Source: Macrothele yani (taxonomy: Eukaryota > Arthropoda > Arachnida > Araneae > Macrothelidae). Taken from it: a DNA stretch of 64,000 nt. Below are positions 1 through 10,920 of the stretch, piece by piece (position 1 is the stretch's first letter; the number at the start of each line of letters is the position of its first letter). A model generated the notes under the pieces. That model was given only the letters and a program-made list of their open reading frames with translations, did no database searches and was not told the DNA's origin. The stretch is taken from contig CM077011.1 in assembly GCA_039090855.1 (NCBI GenBank), forward strand, positions 23,375,001 to 23,439,000, in the 5' to 3' direction. Position numbers and translations under genes: made by a program.

Positions 1-149
1 CCTGGTGAGGCATATATGTTGTGTTTGTCTTACGACACGGGCGCTCTCCCTTTTTTGGAACCAGTGGCCCTAAATTAAGGGCAGGCGACTGCTTATAGCC
101 CGTTGAGTTGCTCACCGTGGTCGTTAAACCTCCAATTAAAAAAAAAACC
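1..149 (+). mobile_element. SINE A, 3' part (cut by window edge)
   Basis: Body and tail of the commonest SINE here (complete copy at 63433-63662). It shows the shared stretch from GTGAGGCAT through the CTTATAGCCC-GTTGAG and CTCACCGTGGTCGTTAAACC motifs and ends in an A-rich tail. The tRNA-like head lies outside the window. Noncoding. Confidence 0.9.
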
Positions 150-594
150 GTACCCCACCTTTGATCTAAGTCATTGCATTCGTTGTAAACCAGCATTCAC
201 CTTTCCCGATGCCTTAGAAAAAGTGTTCATTTCAGTATTTGTGTGTGTGTGTGTGGGTGTGATGTATACCTCTGCATGGTTTTTCTTTCGAGTTTGCTTT
301 CTTACGTAAATTTAATTATTTATTCGTTAAATGTTCTCTGACTGAACGAGATACTACATCCCCGAAGAGCTTTTTCTGTTTCGCAATTTTGCCAGTGCCT
401 TAAGCACCATAAAACACCGACTCTAGTCGGGTGTAGATTGTATGAATTGCAGATGGTAATGATTGATTCAGCAAAAATGTTCAGAGAAGATCGTAGGGTT
501 GTCGAGTTCTATGCACCCGGAGTTGTAGTGATTGCGAACAGATGTTGAATGTCGAGCTTATCAGCCGTTGGTACAAATCTTTATAAGTTATAAA
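150..594. other. No gene; short GT microsatellite
   Basis: AT-rich sequence without a credible ORF. A (GT)n run with one interruption lies at 241-261. I see nothing else. Confidence 0.6.
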
Positions 595-1400
595 CGGTGT
601 TCATAAAGTATTTCCCACAGTACAGAAATTATTATAAACAAATGTTGTACTAGAAAAAAAGGATTACGCGACAATGATGATGCACAAGTAAAGTTTTTTT
701 TCCAGTGTCAGGACACCTCCACATGGGCGCCAATTGTGGCCATGAGGACATCTGAGCGATATTCGATTTCACGCCATGTTTTGCAAACATCTCATCAGAG
801 ACAGAACCAATGACGTTCGTTATTCTGCTCTTCAAAGTCTCGACATCCGGAACCCTGCTAGTGCAAACTTGGTCTTCCACAGGAAAAAAGCCTGGAGGGG
901 TTATGAAGGGCGATCCAGGTGGCCATATCATGGGACCGTCGCGGCCAATCCATCTGCCCGGAAATGTGGCATTCAAGAACACACGAACTATTATTGGCCA
1001 ATGTTATGAGGCACCATCTTGTTGAAAAATAACCGAAGGTTGGAGTGCTTGCAACTGAGGTACTACAAAACGTTCCAGCATGTCCAGGTACACATTACAT
1101 GTTACCGTGGGCTCTGTAAAAAGTAGAGTCCAATGATTCTGTCATGCATCAGGCAGCATAATACGTTTACTTTCGCACTAGCCCTCTGTTGTTGGATGAC
1201 ATAATGGGGATTTCCTAATTCCCAGATTCGCACATTGTGCCTATTTACTGTGCCACAGACGTGGAATGTGACTTCATCAGAGAAACAGACACGGTGCAAA
1301 TAATCGCCATCGTGAGATATGCGCTGCAACATCTCCCCCGAGAATGCAGCACGGCGAGGCCGGTCATCAGGCTGAAAAGCTGGAATGATCTGTACATATA

Positions 1401-2624
1401 TACACTGAAGAGCAATTGAATTAGAGACATCTGGTGTTATGCAAATGTGGCGCTGTGGATGGCCCTGTAAACGGAAACGACATGACATATACAGCAATCC
1501 GACAATATAAGGAGTGATGCGACAGGAATCAATAAGAGTCGGACGCAGTAGGGGTAAGACGAAGGATCTAAGCGCATTTGATCGTGGGCAAATTGTCGGG
1601 GCTCGACGAATGGGTCACTCCATCTAGGAAGTCGTGCAGGCACTGGGATTTTCACGAGCCACTGTGTCGCGGGTGCACCGTGAGTACATCGAATCCGGTA
1701 AAACCATCTCTGCAAGGGCCAACTGCCGTGGACAACAACGTGTGGATGAGCGGGTCATCGTCGGCTAGCTCGCATTGTAACAGCGGATAGACGGGCCACA
1801 GTGCAAGAAATCACTCGGCAATTTGACGCTGGTGCACAAAAACATGTAAACAGCCACACCATCCAGAACCATCTCCTCACTATGGGGTACAGAAGCCATC
1901 GTCCTACGACGGTACCGCTGCTGACCGCACATCACAGGGTGCAAAGATTAGCATGGGCGCGGGAACACCGCCACTGTACCCTAGACATGTGGAAAATTTT
2001 TGCCTGGACTGATGAGTCGAGATTCACGTTGGTACATGCGGATGGCAGGATACGAGTACGGCGCAAACCACATGAAGCGATGGATCCTTCTTGCCAGCAG
2101 AGTACTCTTCAAACTGGTGGGGGTGGCATTCTCGTCTGGGAACTGTTTACGTTGACTGAAATGGGACCCCTGGTACGTGTGACATCGTTCCTCACAGGTC
2201 AACGTTACCGGGATATCCTGGACGACCATTTGCTCCCATTTGTGCGTCTTCAACGTCCCACTGGGGACCTCATCCTGCAACAAGACAATTCAACGTGTCA
2301 TCGCTCCCGAATTGTATCTGAATGGTTGGATGAACACTCCACCGACGTGACCTCGCTTCCTTGGCTAACTAGGTCACCGGACCTCAATCCCATCGAGCAC
2401 ATCTGGGATGTCATCGAGAGTGATGTTCGAGGCTCTGACCCCCCTCCATCAAATCTTCATGAACTGTGGGACCTTGTTAAGGGGTCGTGGATCCGTATGG
2501 CTTTACAACGCTTCCGGTTTCTTGTCGAGTCTATGCTGAGACGAATCGCCGCCGTCATCAGCGCAAAAGGTGGTGTTACACGTTACAAGACCGGTATCTC
2601 TCATTCAACTGCTCTTCAGTGTAA
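1401..2624 (+). mobile_element. Tc1-like transposon nested in the IS630-type element
   Basis: The terminal inverted repeats begin TACACTGAAGAGCA: direct at 1401-1414, inverted at about 2611-2624. The insertion site is a TA inside the host transposase. Host sequence CTGTATA on one side and TATATGTACAG on the other rejoin in frame once the insert and one TA copy are removed. It is therefore younger than the host element. Confidence 0.9.
1517..2594 (+). pseudogene. Tc1-like transposase, degenerate
   Basis: Possible start at 1517 (MRQESIRVGRSRGKTKDLSA). The helix-turn-helix (AFDRGQIVGARRMGHS ... ALGFSRATVSRVHREY) contains a stop near 1625. A frameshift near 1765-1775 moves the reading into a long open stretch from 1801. 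Catalytic residues are WTDESRFT (D), LQQDNSTCH (D) and DLNPIEHIW (E). Thirty-six residues separate the second D from the E, two more than the usual DD34E, because of extra residues before PWLTRSPD. The C-terminus is VVSAKGGVTRY-like. The open frame past 2600 reads into the TIR and host element and is not native. Confidence 0.9.
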
Positions 2625-3354
2625 GTATACAGTAGAAGACGTTTCTGAAAAAAATTGTGAACCTTGGCGCGGGGAATCTAAGTTTTCTGCGAAGCAGGAC
2701 GAATGAATTCCCTGGGGCTTCGCAGAAATGTCTCCTGAACAGTTGCAGCTGTCTCTTGTGTAACCGGTGGTCGTCCAGCTTGGGGGAGATCGCCAGCACT
2801 ACCAAACACTTTACACTTTTCATACCAAGCTTTTATGCTTTTTTGGTCCGGCGGGGATCGTCAGTTCTCTTTTCTGAAATGATGCTGGACATTTACCGCC
2901 AATTTGGACTCATGGAACCACAACACGCACGCCTCTTTTTCTTGCATGTAAGCGATGATCGATGAAATTCTCCTCTTATTCAGCAATACGGCTTACCTAA
3001 AGAGCAGTATAAACTTTATGAGAGCTGCTATATTATGTTGCCAACCATTATTTTAACTTATATTTTTTATAAATTACTTTTTGTAACGTGGCAAAGACTT
3101 TATGGACACCCTGTGTGTTACCGACAACTGCTGTCATCGGATCGATTTCTGTGTGCAGATCTGAGAGTCGCGATGTATCTGTGGAATTCAACTTTTATTG
3201 AATGAAGGAATAAACAAGTGGACCAGGGTAAGTCTATTCTCTCATACTGAATCGTATGTATTGCCGTTTCTATTATTTATTAGGTGCACGAATACGTTTT
3301 AAAGCGTTTTAAGATAATGCAACATCTAAATTGAGAGAAAACAACAATACCTGT

Positions 3355-3868
3355 ACGAATCGAAATATGCACCGTCATTATCTATCACCTTCCGCTATCG
3401 GATGGACAGCTGACGGATTCCAGCCATGAAGAATACTTCGTCCTGTGACGCGATGAAGTCGTCAACACACTTTTGCACTTCGTCATATGTCGAGAACCGT
3501 ACGGCAGACAAACCATGTTTCATCGATCGCAACAAATGACAGACTGAAGGGCTGTGTCGGGACAATATGCCGGGTGCTCTAAACTTCCCATCCAAGCTTC
3601 AATAACGTTCCCATGACCGATTTCGCAACATGCGGCCTGACGTTGTCACGCAGTAATTTCACGGGACGCAATCTTTTGCTTGTGAATGGACGTTTCCGAC
3701 AGATTTCCTGGTTCAATCGCCGCAATTGTTGCTTGTAGCGATCAGCAGTAGCAGTTTGATCCTGTTCCAGTAGTTCATAATAGAGCACATCCTTCATATC
3801 CTACCAGGTACACAGCAGAACTTTCTTGGAGTGAATATGTAAAAGATGTTTCTCACGGTCTTAAATAT
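3355..3868 (-). pseudogene. Mariner transposase, C-terminal half
   Basis: The minus strand reads from about 3868 (HSKKVLLCTW) through KDVLYYELLEQDQTATADRY and LLRDNVRPHVA (second catalytic Asp) to HGLSAVRFSTYDEVQK and a terminal KVIDNDGAYFD near 3360. One or more frameshifts occur near 3580-3600. The N-terminal half is absent: the fragment ends where the next Tc1 begins (3870), and no continuation is seen beyond 5062. It is a mariner (DD34D-type) remnant. Confidence 0.88.
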
Positions 3869-3869
3869 A

Positions 3870-5062
3870 CACAGTCGAGTCACATTATTGTGGCCACCTC
3901 TAACTTTTACATCAAGAGCGGGTAGCCAATGAAAGAAGACACGAGTCGTGAGCTGGCTTGAAGGGTATATAAGGTGTGCTGTAGGCATTCTGAAAACATA
4001 ACACTCGTTGCTGTCATGGATAAAAGGAGCGATTTATAAGATTTGTAAATAAAAGGGATGATTATCGGCTTTAGGGCCAAGGGTGGCAGTAATTCTGAAA
4101 CAGCGAAAATTGTGAACTGTTCGCGTGCTGCTGTAGTTAACGTGTATCGTAATTGGAGAATGGCACCGCTGCGAATGTGCGACTTGGACACTCTACGTGC
4201 CATTGATGTGAGATGCGAACGTTGGCTGCGAAGGTGCGTGACGCCCGATCGACACGCTACAGTGGAGCAACTCACTGGCCGAATGAACCGGGGAGCAGCA
4301 ACCGGAAGTGTGTCTAAAACGACAATTCAGCGAACCCTACTGTGTATGGGGATCCGATGCAGACGAACGGTCACTGCACCTATGCTAACGAAGGCAGAAA
4401 AGGCTTACATTTGCACGGCAGTGTCGGAATTGGACCTTCGCTGATTGGCAAAGGATTGCCTTCTCCGATGAGTCACGTTTTCTGCTTCATCGAACGGATG
4501 GACGCTGGCGAATAATGCGAGAAACATCGGAGAACTAAGAGCCTTCAACCATTGCTGGAAGAACACAAGCTGTTGGGGGGCGAGCGCAATGTTCTGGGGA
4601 ATATTTTCGTGGCATTTCCTGGGTCCACTCATACCTGTGAAAGGCACTATAAGCTGAATTCGTTATGAATCCATTCTTGCAGGTCACGTACGCCCATGCA
4701 TGGTGATTGTCTTCCCAGCGTCGGATGGAATCTTTCACACTACAATGCGACGTGTCACATAGCTAGAAATATCCGAGAGTGGTTGGAAGAGCATGATGAA
4801 GGGTATCAAAGTACTTCCCCATATTTAAACGCAATTGAGCATCTGCGGATCACCTCGATCGTGTTGTTCTTCTTATGGATCCTCCACCACACACCCTCCA
4901 GCAGCTGTCATATGCACTGCAGTCAGCACAGCTCAACATGCCTGTGAACACCTTCCAGCACCTTATTGAATCACTCTCAGCCCGTCTGGCCGCTGTTCAC
5001 GCTGCACACGGCGGTTACTCTGGATATTAGCTGGTAGTCACAATAATGTGACTCGACCGTGC
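3870..5062 (+). mobile_element. Tc1-like transposon with intact TIR pair
   Basis: The left end CAGTCGAGTCACATTATTGTG matches the right end read inward, CGGTCGAGTCACATTATTGTG (5035-5060). Length is about 1.19 kb. A second, truncated member of the same family lies at 20740-21186 on the other strand. Confidence 0.9.
4016..5030 (+). pseudogene. Tc1-like transposase, heavily degenerate
   Basis: ATG at 4016 (MDKRSDL), then two early stops. The DNA-binding region reads KGMIIGFRAKGGSNSETAKI, VNCSRAAVVNVYRNW and then RAIDVRCERWLRRCV with VEQLTGRMN. The catalytic part is scattered over frames: FSDESRF-like near 4460, a damaged second Asp block near 4745 (CHIARNIREWLEEH) and a possible LNAIEHL block near 4830. 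The stop at 5028-5030 follows GGYSGY. Numerous frameshifts make it nonfunctional. Confidence 0.85.
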
Positions 5063-5204
5063 ATATCAAGTGCTTATAAGGCGATGTCTCATTCAACCCA
5101 TTGCAGTCAGGTTATCATATTCATCATACCCATGTGTTATTGAGATATACTCTGAGTGATCACTGAATTATGACCACTAACCTAATATATCGGAGGTCTT
5201 CCTT

Positions 5205-5690
5205 CCGTCCTCAGAACAGCAACTATCGGCGGTGGCATCGATTTAATAAGATGCCGGTTGCAGTTGGCAGGGCGGGAGAATCAAGCTGTGTGTAATACGG
5301 CCTTCAATGCAGGTATGGAGGTGAGTGGTGTATCCAGACGCGTGCTATGTCATTCCATAGTGTCGCACAAGTGCTCTACGGGATTGATATCTGAGGAATT
5401 CATAGGCCAGTCGATATGCTGGAGATCTAAACTGTGGTCCTCAAACCATTCCTGAACAACATTGGACATGTCGTTCCGCGCATTGGCGTCATTGTCGTCT
5501 CGTTCCGGTGCTCACATCTCACATCAACCAATCGCTCTCCTACGCAGTTTTCCCTTCGGGTCGTTGTTGGATCATTTTCACGTCAGTCCTTAACTGCGGC
5601 TGCGGCGACTGGCAGAGAACCCACCAGTTGATCCATTTGGGAAATCGAGGCACCCGCGTTCCGAGCTACCACAATCTGTCCTTTCTCAGT
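5205..5690 (-). pseudogene. Internally deleted Tc1-like transposase
   Basis: Reading leftwards on the minus strand, the region begins with a helix-turn-helix-like segment (GQIVVARNAGASISQM, near 5680). It jumps within about 200 bp to the C-terminal catalytic end: EWFEDHSLDLQHIDWP, DINPVEHLCDTME and LIKSMPPPIVAVL, finishing near 5210. The central part of the transposase, including the first catalytic Asp, is missing, giving a miniature deletion derivative. I did not find a clear TIR pair, so its outer limits are uncertain. Confidence 0.75.
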
Positions 5691-5844
5691 GTCTAATAAA
5701 TCCTACCATTTACTCATCAGGCTCCGAATTTTACTACCTACTGTCCCACTCACACCTTGTATATGCTACGTATGTCTATTAATTGCGCCCTATCGGAAAT
5801 CACGTAGTCAACGGGCCGCATCCAATTTAGCTATAAGTCATAGC

Positions 5845-7456
5845 TACCGTATATTCTCGTGTATAGGTCGACTTTTGTTAATGAAACATTTAGGTCGAAA
5901 TTAGGCGGTCGAACTACACATGGAAAATATTTCTGATAGGTTGAAAACCAAAATTTTGATGCCTTATGGAAATGCTCATACTTAGCCCTTTGCGCCATCA
6001 GTTTATTTGCAGTTGTATATTTAGTCATTTTCCGGGTTTTACTGGTACAGAAGAAAATTATTGCTAAGAATTTTCTTGATTTTATATGTACGGGTTTTTT
6101 TATTCACTAATAGAAAAACTCATTTCGTAAGAATGTCTCAAAGTCCTTTTTAGATCTCTCGATATGGCTCTGACTACCCCGCTGGTAAATCACCCAGAGG
6201 AAAGAGTCTACCAGTAGTTTAAGTAGCACCGTGCCGTGACCTACGACCGTGGTCAATTCTCGACGTGGGGATGAAGAGGGAGAAAGACAGACTATTGAAA
6301 AAGGAGACCGCTGCCCCTGCTTAACGACGGCGAAGAGATGTGTGAAAATCTACAGAACAGCGGTAACTTGATCGATGCATCCCGAAAACGAAAGCGTTTA
6401 AACTTGGCCGTTCGCTCAGAATAACATTGCCTCTGATAATAAAAAAGTGTATTAGTTTAACAACGTACTTACGTTTGTTATTGAATTGAGTGTGCCCCGG
6501 CTCTAAAAAACAAACAAACAGTAACCTTTTCTGAAGACTAAGAAGAGCGAGCAAAAAAGGATTGCATCTTTACTGAATGGGGCGATGTTTGGTTTTGTCA
6601 CCAAAGCCGATTGTTTGTCACAAACACGGTGGAGAGGGGGGGGGGTGAAACTCGGGAGTAGATAAACAACCTCTCTGCCAATCACACACTCGTACAACTC
6701 AGCAGTTGACCAACAGCTACTACACTGCACAGGGTAGTGGGAGAAAATTGTATAGAAGAAATTTTCTACAATTTTTTAAATAGCTACGTGCAAATTTTAC
6801 AGTGTCCGGAACACATCAAAAGAAAGATTCATTTTAAATTTTGGAGAAATCCTATGAAAACTTTAAAAATTACACATTTATTTTTTACGGCGGCATGCAT
6901 ATTCTTTATGGGATAAAAAACTATCTAGTTGACATCAAGACCTATTAACGCTTTCCAAATATGTTTCAGGAAGTTTTTTTCTTTTTTTTTCTTTTTAAAT
7001 AAGGATGTGCCTGCCTTACGACGTTTGGTAAATGCATCACGATTCGTCTGCTGCGGGAACAAATGCTTTGCTCTCCATTAATGAAGTAACTGCAGAAAAC
7101 TCGCTCGCAAAAAGTGGGAGAGGGTGGGGGGGGGGGTTATCTGCAAAAGTGGGTCCATATATTGTTAAAATGTGTAACCTTCCCCTTAAAACTCTCTAAC
7201 CAGGGTGGTGAGCCGCATCATCTTCCCAGAATTGTGCCTCAATTCCACCCACATTTTGCGAGATACGGCCGCAAGCAACATTGCGAGAGCCAGCTACAAC
7301 AATAAATAGTAGGTTCACATTTCCGCATGCGGGTGCATTTTCGGAAAATATTCCTTTTTTTTTTTTTCATTTATACACAAGATAGGTAGGTATACAAAAA
7401 CTGCAAATATTCAGATAAAAAACGAGGGTTCGACCTATACACGAGTATATACGGTA
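5845..7456. mobile_element. Unclassified DNA element with 25-30 bp TIRs
   Basis: ACCGTATATTCTCGTGTATA at 5846-5865 is mirrored by TATACACGAGTATATACGGT at 7435-7454, and the match continues inward through GGTCGA. A TA flanks each end. The 1.6-kb interior holds G-runs at 6635-6648 and 7117-7136 but no transposase I can recognise, so it is probably non-autonomous. The superfamily is not assigned. Confidence 0.75.
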
Positions 7457-8270
7457 TACAGAGTGTATCGCGAAGAGTTTCCGAAAGAAATAGGAAAGTA
7501 ACCGATGGTCATAACAGCAAAGTGAAAAATGAACAATACGCAGCAAACAGAGGACAATTCAGTTATGATAGTTGCACCCCGAATGGATAATTTTCGGAAA
7601 GTACGAAAATTAAATTTTTATACGGCCCCCACGGAAACTAGAGTCAATTAGTAAAAAACGCGCCGCGCCGAATTGACGGGAAAGAAACTTACCCGGACGC
7701 TTTAGGCGAATATTTCGCTGAGATGTCGATAGATGAAGTTGTTAACGTATGCCAGCTTACTACAGTGAACATGTGCAGCGTTAATGTTCACGAATAGTAC
7801 ATATGGGGGTCATCTACAAATCCATTTAAGAAAAGACAACCGACAAGTTGTCTGTACAGACATTAGATGCGTTCGCTGTTATTCTGAGACAAACATTTCA
7901 TTTCATGCGTTACATTTGACACAGCACATGTTACGCTTCACATGTTCACTGCCGATAAGCTGGCATACGTCCGGAATTTCAACTATCAATATCTCAGCGA
8001 AATATTCCTCGACAGCGTCTCGGTAAATTTCATTTCCCTGTAATTCGGCACTGCACGCTTTCCACTAATTGACTTTGGTTCCCGTGGGGGGGGGGGGGGG
8101 TCGTATAAACATTAAATTTTTGTATTTTTCGGATATTATGCATTCCGAGGTGTGCAACTGTCATAGCTGAATTGTCCTTTGCTTGCTGCGTACTTGCATT
8201 TTTTACTTCACTGTTACGACCATCCGTTATTTTCCATTTCATTCGGACACTCTTCGTGAAACACCCGGTG
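7457..8270. mobile_element. Foldback element: two ~320-bp inverted arms
   Basis: The left arm runs from 7457 to about 7785 and the right arm from about 7930 to 8262. Matching landmarks include GAAGAGTTTCCGAAAGAAAT and its inverted partner near 8245, the CGGCCCCCACGGAAAC block and the polyG tract at 8085-8100, and GAATATTTCGCTGAGAT with its inverse near 8000. Only about 140 bp in the middle are unpaired. There is no coding sequence. Arms this long suit a foldback element or a large MITE. Confidence 0.8.
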
Positions 8271-9744
8271 TAACGAGTGCATTACGTTTTTTAAGATATC
8301 TGTCTTTATTACATTGATAAGTTCACTTCCCTTAAATTAAATAAATAAGCCCGAACAAAAGATCTAAGACATTTTTCTTCTAGAGCGTTGTAAATGGTAA
8401 AAAATCCATAACATGCCCGTATTTATTTTTCTTTCATGAGAAATAACGTGGAAGATGTGATTAACTGATATAGAATTGATGACAGATTGCTACTAGCGAA
8501 TTAAGGTTTCCGGTTGCTCCTGCATTAAGTATTGTATCGAGGCTTTTTTAAAGTGTGTGAGAGGAGATAAAGCGGATTTTGAAAACAAAAGTGCATGTCA
8601 CCCTTCACCTAAAAAGATCAGGGTGTGAACTTTTTCAAAATCCACAAAGAAAAAAAAAATTGTTGGAGCCATCACAGAAGCTCTTTTTTTTAAACACCTG
8701 AGGGCTCGTAGGTAGATGGATCCACCGGAAAACGTCTAAAAAGATCGCAGGTATTGTATAGTTACACACACGTTTCTTATTCGTGTTTTTTTACTCACAA
8801 ATCTCGTTATTCAAATTCGGGTGCACCGTCAAAGCTAATGCTAAATTCGATCAAGCAGAACACAATAAAAGTCATCTCTGTTCAACATGTTCGACTTTGT
8901 GAGAACGGAAAATGCGATTTCCTAAATCGCGTGCAAATATAAGATGAAGTTCTCCTTCTCATTTCTGAAACAGAAACAAATAGAATTTTAACAAAACCGC
9001 ACTCAAAACAAATTCCCGAAACGGTACTCAAAGAAAGAAAGCCTTTACCTGAGCAGTACACAAAAGAATTCTCAGAAACAAATCCTTAACTTAATTTCGG
9101 AATTTGTTTACGATTAACGTAATCACGTAATCGTACAATGTTTGAATAAAATACACTGTCAAAAAAATAACAAGAAAAATAAACGAACTCAACATGTGGA
9201 AGGAGCGTTGCAAATGCTGCGAAATTTACTAAATCCACAAAATAATTAAGTGCGTAAGATATCATAACACACAAATTTTTAAAATGATTTATAGCAGTAC
9301 GTGCCCGTATGAATTATATCTTCCCTGATAGGCGATGCATTCGGTCATGTGATTGTAGTGAATCAGAAAAACCGAAATAGTACCCTGGTATTCTTTGTAG
9401 TCCATTTATGCTAAGTATCTTCGGCCTGCAAAGATTTTTGTGGGTATGGAATAAAACGAGTGATTAAATACTACATACATTTAGGTATTTACGTACAACA
9501 CCTTCGCGTCACTCACGACCGCATCGAGCAGGCACATACTAAGAAAATTTAAATCATAGCAACAAATAATAAGGTTTACTAATTCCTGATATTGAGCAGT
9601 ACTTAGGAAGGTGGATAAATGAATGTTACTATCGTAAATCCAATGAAATAAGATAATTATTTGAGTCATAAATGTAGATATTTACCAAGCTATGGCGGCT
9701 GCAATAGTAATTATTTTGACTCTTTATTTTTTTCAAAAACAATA
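8271..9744. other. No gene; one imperfect hairpin
   Basis: AT-rich. An inverted repeat at 8573-8644 pairs GGATTTTGAAAA with TTTTCAAAATCC, with a second inner stem of TCACCCT with AGGGTGTGA. No ORF or repeat family was recognised. Confidence 0.5.
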
Positions 9745-9910
9745 TTTACTGAGCGGAGCTCTCTATACGAGACTCGAGATAATTCGTTGTTCGGGCATAG
9801 GTACGAGATGATACATTCGATCACCGTGATGTTTAGCATACGATTGGACATCGTTCATGGTCAGGTTTTGACGCCTTACGATTCCAGAAATTCAGCGTCA
9901 TTGAGAAATA
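9745..9910. repeat. Dispersed direct repeat, copy 1
   Basis: Shares ordered blocks with 10420-10577: GTTCGGGCATAGGTACGA, ATCACCGTGATGTTT, ATTGGACA and GTGTCATTGAG-like. The copies are about 670 bp apart in the same orientation and visibly diverged. They could be remnants of terminal repeats or of a local duplication; the family was not recognised. Confidence 0.65.
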
Positions 9911-10074
9911 ATCGTCCTAAAACTTGCATTTTTAGGGGATTTTCTGGGTTTTGAGAAGGGGTCGTTTGTTACCTATCTCCTCCGAAGATCTTCAGCCGAT
10001 CGCAGTGACTCCTGCCACGGAGAAAGGGAAGGACATGGTGAGTGACATGGGGTTGGTAACATGGTGATTCGTCG

Positions 10075-10330
10075 TGTCGTATAAAAATAATGACCATTAA
10101 CATACGACCAATTTTATTAAAAATTGAAAAAATCCGCTATGTTGCAAGTGACGTCATTGTGTTTTGAACTCAAGTGAACTGAACTGCGTATGTGAACTCA
10201 ACTGAAGTAAACTGCATAGCAGAGAATCGACAAGATCGTAACGGTTTCCCGAATTATATAGCGGTTTGGTTCTGTTTGGGTTGTGTCTGTGTCCTGTGAT
10301 GTTGACAGTTGTCAATAAATTATTTCTTAT
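10075..10330 (+). other. LTR-like segment between the direct repeats (weak)
   Basis: This non-coding stretch contains a TATA-like GAATTATATAGCGG (about 10252-10265) and, some 45 bp downstream, GTCAATAAATTATTTC with a polyadenylation-like AATAAA. That spacing resembles an LTR R region. No TG...CA ends or internal gag/pol were found, so this is only a suggestion. Confidence 0.25.
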
Positions 10331-10419
10331 CTAGCTGCATCATTGCACGCAAGCTGACTGCCCGAGGATATCTAGAGACATCGCAAGGTAACAATTTTGA
10401 CTTAATGCCTTGAAACTGA

Positions 10420-10577
10420 ACCCGAAACTTTATACAAGACTCGGGACAATTAGTTGTTCGGGCATAGGTACGACATGACACATCCAATCACCGTGATGTT
10501 TGGCATGCAATTGGACAGCGCCCGTGGTCAAGTTTCAACGCCTTCCGATTCACGGAATTCCGTGTCATTGAGGAATT
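10420..10577. repeat. Dispersed direct repeat, copy 2
   Basis: Same orientation as 9745-9910 with the landmarks given there. It ends just before the LINE fragment at 10623. Confidence 0.65.
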
Positions 10578-10622
10578 TTAATTAAAAGTTTCCGTTTTTT
10601 AATGGTTATTATTCCTATAGGA

Positions 10623-10908
10623 GAGTGGAAGACATCATGATCAGAGTAAAATCCCTGAAATGGCAATGGGATGAACATATTTCCAGAAGGACAGACCATC
10701 GATAGACAGCCGAAGTTTTAGACTGGATTCCAAGGGACAGGAAAAGACCCAGAAGAAGACCACATGAGTGATTGGTGGATGAAATTCAAAAGTATGCGGG
10801 AGTAACATGGAAGAGACTGGCACAAGACAGACCGTTGTGGAAGAGGCTTGGAGAGACCTTCGTCCAGCAGAGGATTGATAATGGTTGACAATGATGATGA
10901 TGATGATG
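10623..10908 (+). mobile_element. 5'-truncated non-LTR retrotransposon tail with 12-bp target duplication
   Basis: Encodes only the extreme C-terminus of the reverse transcriptase also seen at 12980-13969: VEDIMIRVKSLKWQW ... AGVTWKRLAQDRPLW ... GETFVQQ. It ends in the same TGACAATGATGATGATGA tail. ATTCCTATAGGA occurs directly before it (10611-10622) and directly after it (10909-10920), a perfect 12-bp target-site duplication. The simple-repeat tail fits RTE-like elements. Confidence 0.9.
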
Positions 10909-10920
10909 ATTCCTATAGGA

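Larger units (their letters stand above)
650..2947 (-). pseudogene. Transposase, IS630/Tc1/mariner superfamily, interrupted
   Basis: Would cut and paste its own element in the nucleus. The minus strand reads from about 2947 (MQEKEACVLWFHE) through a helix-turn-helix region (KAWYEKCKVFGSAGDLPQ, GRPPVTQETAATVQE) to about 2625, and resumes at 1400 with VQIIPAFQPDDRPRRAAFSG. Catalytic blocks seen are FSDEVTFHVCG near 1260, IFQQDGA near 1020, and a degraded WPPxSPxxTPxxF block near 920. The nested Tc1 interrupts it, and in-frame stops and frameshifts are present. The family assignment rests on the conserved FSDExTFHV and VNRHNVRIW blocks. Confidence 0.85.
595..3113 (-). mobile_element. IS630/mariner-type DNA transposon, split by nested Tc1
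   Basis: The ends form an imperfect inverted repeat: CGGTGTTCATAAAGTATTTCC at the left, and GGGTGTCCATAAAGTCTTTGCC read inward from the right. The minus-strand transposase lies in two blocks, 2947-2625 and 1400-650, separated by a Tc1-like insertion (1401-2624). The AT-rich 2970-3100 is the element's untranslated end. Both outer ends are recognisable, so this is a full-length but dead copy. Confidence 0.85.

Noticed and set aside
2595..2706. C-terminal extension of the Tc1 transposase
   Set aside because: The frame continues into the TIR and then antisense host-transposon sequence.
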